A DNA stretch of 64,000 nucleotides, from assembly GCA_020746105.1 (NCBI GenBank), contig CM036617.1, positions 173,070,412 through 173,134,411 of the forward strand. Direction: 5' to 3'. Below the pieces are notes generated by a model. That model did no database searches and had not been told where the DNA came from. It was given only the letters and a program-made list of their open reading frames with translations. Both the position numbers and the translations under genes were made by a program. Positions 47,501-59,636 of the stretch are shown here, in pieces (position 1 is the first letter of the stretch; every line of letters begins with the position of its first letter). This DNA comes from Trogon surrucura. Lineage: Eukaryota > Chordata > Aves > Trogoniformes > Trogonidae.

Positions 47501-50500
47501 GTATAGAAGGAGGATTTATGGGAGGTAACATCACAATGAAATCAAGAGGCAAAATATCAGACTAACCCATCTTGGAACAGTTGCACCTTTTTCACACCGA
47601 ATGTAATTTCTGACATAAGTACGTGGTGTTGTCCAGTTTTTCTTTTATTTCTAAATTATTAGGCTTTCAAATACAGTTTATAAAAGTGAGTTTCTAGTTT
47701 TCATGACAGGTTTCACTTGATATGAACAGTAAATTTGAGGGATCTGCCTCTTCAGGCTATTCATATTCCAGTAAACATTATGAAAGTGATTTCTGCTGCC
47801 ACTTATAAATCTTATTCTAACTGACAGATGACAGCAGGAGGTGTTATTAGTTTAATTTTGGTGAATTGCAAAGTAGGCATGAGGCTTTCTCAGCTGGTAT
47901 TTCAAAAGTCTGGTGGGAGAAGAAATGTAAAGAAAATGTAGGAGGCGTTTAAAAAAAACCCAGCAATAGCTCTGAAAATAAATCTAAATTCTTTTTGTCC
48001 AATAAGAGATAGCTTGTAGCATGCTGTTACAAGTCGGACAATTGACACCTGCCTTACCTGTGGAGGGGAATGGACTGAGGAAGAGGGTGTACCCTCCCCT
48101 TCCTGCTGTTTGCAACTGAACGGTGCAGTTAAGGAGTGCACGTGTGCATTTTGAGGGTAACAGAATTTATGAGCTTTGATGCTGGCCACTTACCCTGTCT
48201 GGTTTTGCTACTTAAAACATGACATGTCTCAGCACTAGGGGTAGCATTGGCCTATTGCTACTTTCTGATACTGCTTTGGAGGAGAGAGCTAGGTAAGTGC
48301 CTGTATGGCCTCCTGCTTAGGGTGGACTTCAGTGGTCTGCATGTCTCTCTCTTTTTTTTTTTTTTTTAATGTTCTTTCTGAGCTGGGTGCTGCCATAATT
48401 CCCAGGGAGCACCAGGGAAACACCATGTTCTTAAAACACACTTCTGCAGAGCCTATCACTTGTAATCTGCTACCCTTTCTTGTGCCCTTATAGTCACAGA
48501 AAGATAAGGTGGCAGCAGGGAATACAACACTATTGGGTTCTCACCACTTGGTGTACAGTGTCTGGTCTATGAAGAGGAGGCCTGGGATGTACCGTACTCT
48601 GCATAGTTGATAGCGACAAACCCCGTCTCAAAGCAGAAAAGACAATTCAACTGCTCTTGCTTTAAGCTTCTATCCAACTTCAAGAGGACTCAGACCCAAG
48701 GTTCACAGTGGTGCGCTTTTTTCTGCTTGCTTTGTATCTTCATTGAAGATCACACTTTTGGTATTCATTTTAAGATTTTTGAATCCAAGATGATCTTGAT
48801 AACTCTTACAATATGTGCACCAGGGGAAGAAAAATCAAGTGCTCTTTTTGCTGGAGTGTTACAGATACATCTTTACATAGAGACCACAACCCTTTTTGCA
48901 CTTGATATTTGATAAGTGACTGGTGGCTTGTCCACATGGCTCTTTCAGGATTGCTTCTGTGTCTATGCAAATACAAGGGTGTTGCTTTTGGTGTGTACTT
49001 TAGCTTCCTGAACTACTGCATTTCTAATGAAATCAAGATGTCTTGGGTCTTATTTGATAACAGATTTCTTCACAATATTAGTAAAAATATATATATATAT
49101 ATTGCTGTCTGATAGAATCCACTTAATCTGTGAATCAGATCAGAATATCTGTCTGGATTTAAAACAAATAAACAACAAGTGACTGCTCTGTATGGGAAAA
49201 GGAAGAAGAGACATTAGCTTTGTTTTGATGGAGCTTTTTCACACAGAAAGAAATAGCCATAGTACTATGTTCTTCATTAAGATAAGGAGCTTAGCCACTA
49301 GCAGTAAAGCAGTGTTGTAGCTACTGTGAAACATTTTTAGGAATACTTGCAAAATATTGTAAAAAGTTAAGAGAGTGGCTACCATGACTCTCCAAAAGCT
49401 TGGAAAACACATGGGTTTGTATGGTAGGTATTTCAAGAGGTGAGTCTTTTAAGTCCTGATCAAAAGACTTGCTAGTCACTTCTTAGTATGTTCAGTTGCT
49501 TATTTAGTATTCTGAAGCTATGGCACACTTTCATCATGGCCTTCTGAAGCTGCTGTGTTGATCAGCATAATCCAAGACACTGGGAGGACAGTGAGACAGC
49601 TTCATTTGTACTTGCCTTTTTGGCTTGTCACCATGAGCAGAAAGCTTCATAGGATGGCCAAGGTGGCCTGGTAGCTACTTGGATTTCTACACCCTCCTTT
49701 GTGCCATCCCTGCTCCTTGGCATCCACTCGCTGCACCAGTAGGTGATTTGTTACAGGATGCTCGTGCACGGACTGGGCTCTTGTAGGAGGGAAGCAGCGT
49801 GAGTCTTCAGATTGGTTGTGTGGCAGCGTTCCTCTTTGTGCAGCTGTCATGTGAAACCATTCCCTAGAGAGTATTAACCTCTTCATGTAGAGGAACTTGA
49901 AGTTACTGCTCTGACAGTAGATTGGAGAGTAGTTTGAGCACCAGCCTGCAACTACTGGCTTTCCAGAAAAGATAATTTATATCTATCCATGAAGATCTTA
50001 ACACTAAATAAAATATTTTTTAAATAAGGACTGCAGACACATTAGCTATACGCCTAGGTGGTTTCTGATACTGCAGCAGAGGAAATGAAAATACTGCTTG
50101 TATTGTCGGTCTGGACTTGCTTTCTGAGGTTTTTACTTAAGTAAGACTGAGATAGTAACAAGAAATGGGTAGAAAAGATGACAGGTATGGCTAGCACATG
50201 TATTATCTGAGAAAGAGTGGTGTTTTTTTAAACTCTCCTGGCTATTTAGATATAGCAGAGACTAAAGGAGGATCTTAGTATGCATATTTAGCAGGAGCTT
50301 TTTCACTTCCATCTAGCTGCTACTGTTATTACTGTTGATATTACACTTGAAATTGCTTTGTCACTTGAGTCTGCCAATTTTTCTTCACTTGGGAATGAAG
50401 CTGCTACAAAACTTTGTGAAGCCTATGGAATACAATGCAAATCAATACTTAATTTAGAGGAGTGTCTAGCACCCTCACTCCAGTGAGGTTGTATGAAACA

Positions 50501-51716
50501 TGAAATCATTTAAACTGGCTGGCAGGATCTATGCCAGATGGCTTTCAAATATACATAGTCGAGACTGACAGCTGGGGAGGGTAAGGAAGGTGCTCTACTA
50601 CTTACAGCTAGCACAACTGCTGTATTTCTGCTTTACGAATGACTCAATTTCAGCTTGTGTTCACCTGCTTAGGCTCTGAAATCCATGTAGTTAATGGTGA
50701 CAGTGAATTCACACTGTGCAGTGAGCTTGCTTTTGTATGGCAAAATGTCTTCACATCTATACAGAGTCTGACTTCAGACGTGTTTTGGTGATAGGTGGAT
50801 GTGACTGTGGTGACTGCAGATCTAGGGGTGTGTTTCTAAAGTAAATTGAAAGATTTGGTAATAAAACACTAAATTATAATTTCAGAAAAGCATGGTCTCT
50901 TGCCTTTTGGATTTTTTTTTTCTTTTTTTTCGCTTATTAGTTTCTGTTAGAGGGGGCACATGTAGTGGAATTATCCTTCAGATGGAGACAGTTACTCATG
51001 GTGCATACCATATCACAGGAACCTTTTGAAAAGGATGTTAATACAAGCATGGACTTCTAAAAATGAAATACCAGCATATAAAGCAGTGTTACGTACTAAG
51101 GGTATTGTCTGCCTGTGAGTAAACAATTCAGACATGGCTTTCACTTTCTCCCTGTTGGTTCTGGTGGTGTTGGGCACTGGACAGCATCACCTAAACCATA
51201 ATATCAAAACTATTCAGAAAAGGTTGTCTTGGTTATGCAAAGTCTGACATGCTAAAGCTGCGGTGTGAACTTAAGCTACCTCAAAGCATAGGAAATCAGT
51301 TTACCAGATGGAAAAATACAAGGGGTGGATGCTTGAAAGGAGTACTTTATATTTTCTAGAGAGATACTGTAGTAACATTTTTGGTAAGTGAACTTCTCAT
51401 GCCAAAACTGAAATGCTGAATTTGCATAGGCTTGAAGCTTTGTTTTTATTCTATTTAAAATTTATTAGTCAAATCTATTAGTCAAATTTCCCTCTTGGCT
51501 GAGACGGTTGGGAGTAGCTGGAGATGGTGACACGTGTCCGGTGCTGGGTTGTGCTGGTAGGGCTGCCGGGTGGCCTTGATCCCTTGGGGTGAGGAAATTG
51601 GGTCTGCCTGGCACCCGTCCCCCTGTGGTGGGACTGGAGGAGGAGGCCTGTGGGAAAGGTCTCATTCTCTTGCTGTGTCGGCAGTAGGGCTCTCCTGTGC
51701 TGGTAAAGACTCGCCC
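44531..51716. other. AT-rich DNA downstream of the island, probable first intron
   Basis: No coding exon flanked by good splice sites was found. Small simple repeats include a TTG run at 44640-44656, T runs near 47035 and 48352, and a TA run at 49087-49101. Open frames are at most about 102 codons with no family resemblance. Confidence 0.5.
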
Positions 51717-51870
51717 ATGCTGGGCTGCGTTGATAAGAGTGTGGCCAGTGGGTTATTACCCTCCATCGTGCTTGTGAGGCTGCATCCTAGATGATGTCCT
51801 GCTCTGCACCTCTCCTGACAGAGAGGGGCTGGCAGAGGGTCACTAAGCTGGTTAGGGGCTGTGCTGTGGT
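51717..51870 (+). mobile_element. Possible decayed CR1 fragment
   Basis: ATGCTGGGCTGCGTTGATAA near 51717, then AGTGTGGCCAGTGGGT, a GTGAGGCTGCATCCTAGATG segment, and GGCAGAGGGTCACTAAGCTGG with TTAGGGGCTG near 51830-51870. These follow the order of the CR1 ORF2 C-terminal region (GILGCI, then RPHLEYC, then the ALERVQRRATKL-type stretch), but with heavy loss. Identity is too low to be certain by eye. Confidence 0.35.
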
Positions 51871-54800
51871 GTGTGGGGAGGGGTTGAGCGAGGTGGCTTT
51901 GCTTTACCTGGAAGGGAGGAGGGACCCTGATGATGGTCTTTAGTGGGACTCGTTGGGCTTTCTTTTTTTTCCCCAGGATGAACATGGAGGTGAGGAGAAA
52001 AGCTTCCATGATTGGCTTGAGCTGATGAGGCCTGTGATATACTGTAAGGGGGCAGTCCCTGTCACCTGTGTGACCTTCAGGAGGAATGGCTGGAGGAACT
52101 GCTGGCATTGCCTCTGTCTTCCTTGTCACAGGTTCTCATCTAGGGCTGTCCCCTGACCTTGAGGTCAGGTGGGCCTTGATGCTGGCACAGGCTAGGGTGC
52201 AGGACTTTCTGGCAGTAGTGTAGGCTCTGATATTCCTGAACTAACTGTGAAACCACATCCTTCCTCTTGCATGTGGCTGCTCTGACATGGTGTAGTGCAG
52301 CTGCTTGGTATGTGAGTTCAGTCCGGCCAACTGCACTTAACTTCAGCAGAACAGTCCTGAACACTTACATAAGCATCTTAAAAAACTGAAACTAGTCACT
52401 CCGGGCCTCCTCTGTTGTTGAAGACACACGAGCGCATCTGAGATTCATGTGACTATTTTAGGTCGTGTCCTAGGTGGCTAAATTTAGTCTTTTGGCAGAG
52501 AAGTTATAATTTGTCCATTGCCTATTACAAAAAAAAAAAAACCCAAAAAACCAACCTAAAACCCGAAAACCAAACAAATAAAAACTTTAAGTGCCTACCT
52601 TAGATATAGGTGTTACCACTTGGTCAGGTGAATCTTGCATGTGATGGGAGGAATGTAAACTTATAACCTGTGGAATGCAAACAGGCTTCAGAAGTTCACA
52701 TTGGAAAGTGAGAAAAGAAGGGAACGGGGAAGAACACAACTTCAGCACTGGCTTGTAAAAAAGCTCTTGCATCTGCTGCATGCTGTCTGTTACTAATTAG
52801 TGAAGTTCTAGATCTCAGGGAGTGATTAATACTGGAATCAGTAATTGTTCAGCTGTGTACTGAATATAAGGTCTTCAGCTTTTCAGGTTAAAAACTGAGG
52901 TAGCAACAAACCTCTCTAGATGCTTAAAGGCAGCTGTAGTAATTTTCAAGTGTAAATTTCTGCGGAATTTGCTGTAGAAACTTATTCAGGAGGAAAAGTG
53001 CTCCAAAAGTACTTATGTTTCAAGGGGTTTTTCAGTGCTTCCCCCTCCCTACCTATTCCATATAAATGGATCACATGCTTTAACTTGCTGATTAGAAGCC
53101 TAATTGTAAAGAATATTATAAAGAAAACTGTTTGGAGCTTAATGAGGCTTAATGAGTTAAAGTGGTGGTATTGTACTCAACCAATAAATTGCTAGGTGAA
53201 TACCAGAAATTCACATGTTTATACCACCTGTTTACAACTTTGTAGTCATGAAATCAGTTGTATTTGTTGAAAAATACATCTTTCCTGCAAGTATGGTTTT
53301 ACATTTGTGTGACTCAAGAAGGTTCAGTGCCCTGTTTTGGGGAAGGGCAGGATGATCAGAGTGGTTGGGATGCATCCTGCTACTTAGACTTCAATGTGTT
53401 AGCGATGAAAGAGGCAGGGCTTTTCCTACTGTGATTGCCCTACCTAAAGGAGCCTCTCGAGTCCTGGGAACCACCAGGCACAGGACACAAGTAGGGAATG
53501 CTGCTGGAGCTCTGAATTTCAATAACAAAGCTGTGAAGTGATCTCATTTCTCTTTCTAGGGGAGAAGCTTCACAGCTGACTATTGCATAGCTGGCTGAGC
53601 TCTGTAAGATGGGAACCAGTGTGGCCCAATTTGACTTACGCAGTTAGTGGATCTACTGTATGAAAATGAAGCTGAGAAGCAAACACCATTTTACTGTAGG
53701 AAGTGGGGAGCAGAAGCAAAATTGTTGAAGGATGGTGGCTCTATTTTCAAAACTTGAAAAAAGTGAAGGCTAAATTCCATAGCTACAGGCACATTCTTCT
53801 TGGGTAGGTAGTAATCTAAATCTAATGATTCAAGCTGTCAAAGCTTTTTAAAGTTCATGTGAAGTTTAAGATGACGGAAATTTATCTTTTCTTTGGTAGG
53901 AGGAGGAGAGTGTTTTGCTGCTCTTCTAGAGGAAATCTTGAGACTGAGGAGCTCATTGCATTTGTGTGGACTTTTCCATATGCAAACTTTTAAATAGTGA
54001 AACTTAGAAGTAGCCACCCAAAATAATTTGATAAATGCTTAAGATTGTCAGGAATTCTGTATTAGCTTTTAGCTTCTTGCCAACGAGTTGGGAAATACTG
54101 ACTTTATTTAAAAAAAAAAAAAATCGTGTCAAAATTTTGCAATCCAAACAAGCAAGGAATGTCAGTTTGTGAAGTTTTTGCCAGGAAGGTATGTTGTCTC
54201 ATGTTGGCCTAGAAGTTGGCTTTCACCTCCATGAGATGGCAAAAAGCTATCAATCTGTCTACTTTAAAGCCTGTTCCTCTTTCAGACTGTTTCCACAGCC
54301 ACCGCTGTGTCAACACCGTTCAGTCATAATTGCCAACTCCAAAGCAGGCTGATCAATGGAAATGCTAAATAAAGCAGTAGAGCTCTTGCCTCGCAGGATG
54401 TGTAAAACCAGATTTGCCAGTAGATGCGTGCCTCTGCGAAGGCCAGCAGAAAGGTTAGCTGCTTGTTACCTTCCAGTTGACCGCACTGTACCTTCCCGGC
54501 TCCTTTATTACTGGATCGTCTTGAACTCTGTTTCTCAACTTTTCTCCCAGGTGATGCTGCTTTTTAAGAAATGAACAACCAGAAGCGTTAAGTGTTTCTG
54601 AGACTGAAGAATGGTAGATAGGAGTAAAAACTGTTAACTAACTTGAACTGTAGCTGTATAATGTTTTGGGTGGGTTTTTTTTGATGTGGAAAGCATCAGA
54701 TTTGTGATACTTCTTAGCACTGCGAGAGTTGATCCTGCAATCTTTGTTGGATATGAGACTTTGCAATGTGACTGCTGGTTGGAGATCAGAGACAAAACGC

Positions 54801-55801
54801 CAACTTTGCTGGCCAGTGACATACATGTGTGTGAAAGCCTGAGGACGTTCCTGGCATGCCTTAAACTAACCGCATTAGGTTTGCAGGCACAGCTCTTTTA
54901 GTGCTTTCTTACAAGGTATCTTTTCCATAGCTGATAAGTAAAACGATGCCTGCACTCCCTCTGCTGGCTCTGCAAAAATAGCTTTCATGAGCTTAAATAG
55001 TCGAGCAGCACTTCTTACAGATGTATCTGTGTGAAATTCTGAGTTAAGAAGAGTGTAATGGATGGAAGAGGGATTTTCCTGAAAAATGGGTCAACAAATA
55101 GTTACTGAAAGCTAATCAGGTGTCTCAGATGCTATCTCCTGCTATAATGGTAAACACTGGTGTTGTATATACCTTTGCAATTGTAGTCTGATCTGTTTTT
55201 GTGTATCAATGATTGGATGAGGCTATCCAAATTAAGATACTAAATACTTGTACATCTAGTCATACATCTGACCCCTGTTTTTATGGATATTGCATGCTAT
55301 ATGTGTGTGAAGAGGTGTGATATCTAGAAGCTTCCCAACAGAGGAAGAGACCTTCTATCCTTCCATAAATTACAGTGCTCTGTACATTTATTTCTTTATT
55401 TTGAGACTACTGGTTTCTTCCTATGTGAAGAAAATACTTCATCCAAAATTTTTCAAAGTTTAGGCCTTCAACAGGGTCTTGGTATAGATAGGTATTATGT
55501 CCATAATCAAACCAGTTGCTCTTGGAAGTCAGCAGACATCTTTACAGGCTAATGCAGTTCATTCTGTTTTCTTGTTTTCCAATACTATTACTCTATTATA
55601 CTATTATTCTAGTTATTTTTATTTTCTGGAATTTAGGGATGGTTTAACAGTTTTGGATGACTGGAAGAATAACCTACCATGCTGTACTGGTCAGTAGCTG
55701 ATCTGAAGTTGGATAAGTGGAATAACAAGCCAAACTGCCTTTTTAGCATTTGCTACTTCAGGATGTCTCTGAGCAAGAACCCCCCTGAACCTTGTGGTGT
55801 C
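51871..55801. other. Non-coding DNA, probable intron
   Basis: The part 51.87-52.3 kb is more GC-rich than its surroundings, with a 155-codon minus frame (51662-52129) that overlaps the decayed CR1 and looks accidental. No supported exon. An A/C-rich tract lies at 52527-52586. Confidence 0.5.
52527..52586. repeat. A/C-rich low-complexity tract
   Basis: A run of A followed by CCCAAAAAACCAACC-type sequence. It is the complement in style of the T/G-rich tracts upstream of the CpG island. Confidence 0.85.
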
Positions 55802-55866
55802 AGAGGGGCGGAACTAGATTATCTTTAAGGTCCCATCCAGCTCAAACCGTTCTATGATTGTATGAT
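55802..55866 (+). mobile_element. CR1 LINE 3' UTR fragment, plus orientation
   Basis: GGAACTAGATTATCTTTAAGGTCCC then ATCCAGCTCAAACCGTTCTATGATTGTATGAT is the CR1 3' UTR and terminal octamer block. Only about 65 bp can be recognised. The sequence before it (ACCTTGTGGTGTCAGAGG) may belong to the same element but is not clear. Confidence 0.8.
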
Positions 55867-58800
55867 GTGGAGAGCATGGCTTCTGGTTGCTAAGTCTGAG
55901 GATGTTTTCTGGCTTTTCATGCCCACAAAATGCATTTCTTGGAAAGCAGAATCTTTTGTCCAGACACGTGCTTGTATGATTCATGACTGTGAAATACTTT
56001 GGAACAATAAAACTACAGTGCAAACACAATTGAAGAATTTCGTGCAGCCCAACACTGCAGTTCCTCCTAATGGATTTCTCTTTGGGTATACCTGTGGCTG
56101 TCTTTAAGCGTTGCTGTATGGAGAAGGCTCGGCAGTTTTTCCCTTTGGGCAAGCTGGATTAAGGTCTTGAAGTTGAGCCCTGTGACTTGGAGATCTCCCA
56201 CTTATGATCAGACTCTAGAGTTTTACTGCCTTGCTCAATAATTTTTGTTTTAATGTCCAAAGTTGTATTTTAATAATGTTCTTGCTAGTTGACAGGTAAA
56301 CCAAAACTACTGGACCCACATAATGTAGGCCATAAAATTTAGCTTGGCAGTGCCTGCCCTTGAACCCTAATCTTGTCGAGCAAGAACAGCTGAGGATTCT
56401 CAGTGCACTGGGAAATGCTTCCATTTTCTAGGAAAGCCTGGCATGTTTTAGAAACCTCCAAGTCAAGGAGTCAGAGATTCCTAATCTTAAAATAGATTAA
56501 AATAATAAAGTAGCTTAAAATAGCTTGGGTTAGGCTTTGAGCAATTTTCCTGTGAGGCAGTTGTTTAAGTACTTGAAAATATCTGCTCAGTGAAAAATAC
56601 TTTGACAGCTAATGTCTTATTTTCATAATAATTGCTCAACAACAAGGTAATGTTTTAGTAAGTACCTACTTTTTGAGTTTTAAGGGAGAAAGCTATCTCA
56701 AGCTGTTTGTTCTTAATTATGTGCGTAAAGCATCATTCCTTAAACTAGACTGTGGTTTTGACAGGCAACTGTGCAACTGCCTAAATTGTTTGTTTCTTTG
56801 TACTTAGATTCTAGATTCTGACTGCATAATGTTTGATCACATTGACAAATTCCTTTAATTAGGTAACCGCTCTAAATTACGTTTGAATACCAGCCAGGTA
56901 AGATACTGTACCTGCTCCCCACCTGACACCAAAAAAAATCACAAACAAACAAAAAAACCCCATCACAAAACCAAAATAAAAAAACCACACACAAAAAACC
57001 CCACCCCAAAACCAACCCAACCTGCACTAAACCAAAAAAAAACAACCCCAAATGACCACCACCGCAATGTTGTGATGTTTTGGTTAGAGGCAAAGATTTC
57101 AAGAGGAATTGATACATGTGCAAAAATCTGACTCATGTAGCAGGAGCACACTAAGAGCTCTTAATAGTCTAGAGAAAGCTACCGGCTTTTAGCATTGAGT
57201 CTACAGTTTCAAAATACAAACCTTCACAAATGTTAGTGTAAATGCACATTTGTTTTGAAGATGAATTGGAAGCCCTGTTTATAAACTGCACTGCTATATC
57301 TTTGAATGTTAAACGTGTAAAAGATATTCAGGATTCTGTTAGTATAAATTTGTGTCTTTTCCTGCAGAAAACGAGGGAACAGAAACAATGTTGTAAAATA
57401 TTGGAAGTAGAATCAAACTAAGGATTTAACTAAACATAGATTAGAGACCATGGTAGAACTTGGCTGTCAACCTGTTTGACACGTGTACAGACATGAATAT
57501 GCACATAATGTAAATGAGCCAAATTCATGATGTAACTTGAAAATGAGGTGGATGGTTGTTTTTCAATGTGTAGGACTTCTCAGTAAGAGGTTTCACTTCC
57601 TCTTAACCAGTGTTTGGTACCCTGCCTAGAGAGGACTTTTGAAGTCTGAAAGTGTGAAAAACAGGTCTGCTACTTGTTACTAGTAGACTTTATACTTGAA
57701 CCAGCTTTTTCTAAGTCTTATCTATCTTGGGTAGGTTTTTTGGAGACAGTCTGAAGTCATCCTTAATTATAGAGGTTTTCAGAGGGCTTCTTCCTGTACT
57801 TCCCTTAACAAGCTAATTGAAACAAGTAATTCTTGATGGGACCTAAATAATGAGCAGATTTTTGGAGAATAGTCCTAGCACAGCTGCTTCCTAGCAGTCT
57901 ACTTTCTCTTTACTGTTAAAAATGTAGACAGACTGCTATATGTCCTCCGAGCTAAAGAGCCTACTGAAGATGCTGAGAAACCAGGTGATGGTGTTCTGGG
58001 AGGAAGACAGGGATACAGGAGGCTTCGTAGGAAAATGTGGACCACAAGGAGGCAGAAGGGGAAACTTCTATGCATCTTTCAAAATTACTTCTAGAAAGAC
58101 TGAGTTTTGGCAATTCCTGTTATCTGTTGTTTCATGGTACTGTGTCACTCTGGTTTCATGATACTCTGATGCTCTTCTCAGTTACTTCTGTCCATCAGGA
58201 AAAGAGTCATTTCCCTGTGTCTTGAGGAAGCTTGTTGCTTCTGTACTGTTTTACCTGTTTGCTGCAGCAAAGGAAACTGGTGAGCTGCAGGGGTTAGATT
58301 AAAAATGTAATTAGCTTCTGACTTATTTGGGCTGGTGTGTGAGCCTCTCCTTGGCTGTACGGGGAAAGAAACTCAGACTGAGCTGAGGTGCACTGCAGTC
58401 AAGTGTGTAATTGCAGTCACCTTTTGAGGAAGTTAATTGGAAACCATGAGCTGGACATAGAAATTTTAGTTCTTAAGAGAGTTTGTCTTTAGAAGTGGTG
58501 AGTTGGAATTAGTGTAACATGCATAAATTCAACCGTTTAACAGGTTGCTTGAATGGAAGAGCTGATATTGCCCTTCCCAATTCCCTTTCTTCAGAGATGC
58601 TGTATGCTATTGCTAAAAGCAACCTCACTGCAAAAGTTGCAGAATGTTATGATGTGCCGCTGTAAAATAAACACGCACTTGTGGGAAGTAGCTTTATGTA
58701 GAAGGAACAAAATAGGTCTGACTTAGCTGAGTCAGAATGATGATTGCAGTCTTCATGGACGGGTAGACTCCTGGCCTTGAGGGTCAGCTGCAGCTCTGCT

Positions 58801-59590
58801 AATGTCAGTAGGCTCCCAATTCAGATGCCCTCCTTTGGAAGGAGAAATATTGCTCTTTTTGAACTAGCCACTAGGAATCACTGCTGGCAATTCAGAGCTG
58901 CCCTTACCAGGAACCTGACCTGACCCTCACTATGTATGATGATAAAAGTTAGGCTCTAGGCACCTGAGTGCCTGCTGACTTATTTCTGGTAGCCTCATGC
59001 TTCGACTGGGCAGAGGAGTGAGGGAAGCAAATTTCTGCTCCTCAGCACTGAATAGGTCCAGCTGTTTGCTATGAAGTTTTTTAAGGCAAATGTCTTTCCC
59101 TACCTAGAGGAATCAGCATTGTGCCAGAGCTAAACAGACACCCAGTTCATGTCCTAATCTGAATGCTTGCTGTTTAGACTGGAAGCACAGTCATCTAGAA
59201 ATGGCATTAGGATCCACTGATAACAATGAAGAGTTAAGACCTTCAGTTTACTGGAAACTGGGGGAGATACTTCCTTTAGTGGGTGGAATATCATCGTGGA
59301 GCATGGCTCCATTTGCATTCTTTTCCCCAGTCACTTTTTTTTTCTAATGAATTAATCATGCAACTGATGCATTTGTGCTTTCAGAAACATGAAGTTATGC
59401 ACAGTATAGATCTTTATACCTGAAGACTTTAGAAATAAAGCCACAGTTGTTAATTGTGCATAGCCAGTTTGTACAGCAATTATTACGTAGCCTACCAAAC
59501 CAGAAATGAATTAAGTTTACTAGATTTGCTTGAGCTGCCATTTGACAGTCTGGTGATTTTGCTATTCAGTTCAAATGATGTCTGGCCTTG
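55867..59590. other. Non-coding DNA, probable intron
   Basis: No supported exon or RNA gene. A 112-codon minus frame at 55814-56152 begins outside the CR1 end and runs into it, and matches nothing I know. An A/C-rich tract is at 56928-57063. Confidence 0.5.
56928..57063. repeat. A/C-rich low-complexity tract, about 135 bp
   Basis: Nearly all A and C on the plus strand: AAACAAACAAAAAAACCCC, CCACACACAAAAAACCCC and similar. Overlapping frames on both strands (62-83 codons) give lysine/proline- or valine/phenylalanine/glycine-rich peptides because of composition only. Confidence 0.9.
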
Positions 59591-59593
59591 GCA

Positions 59594-59636
59594 GTAAAGT
59601 GATGTATCATGTGACTTCAGTGGCACATCACTTTAC
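59594..59636. repeat. Perfect 12-bp stem hairpin
   Basis: GTAAAGTGATGT at 59594-59605 and ACATCACTTTAC at 59625-59636 are exact reverse complements. The 19-nt interior can extend the stem by about four more pairs (including two G-T wobbles) after one mismatch. Pairing outside the 12-mer is poor, so this is shorter than a normal microRNA precursor. Confidence 0.7.

Noticed and set aside
56872..57151. Frames of 62-83 codons on both strands
   Set aside because: They are translations of the A/C-rich low-complexity tract.
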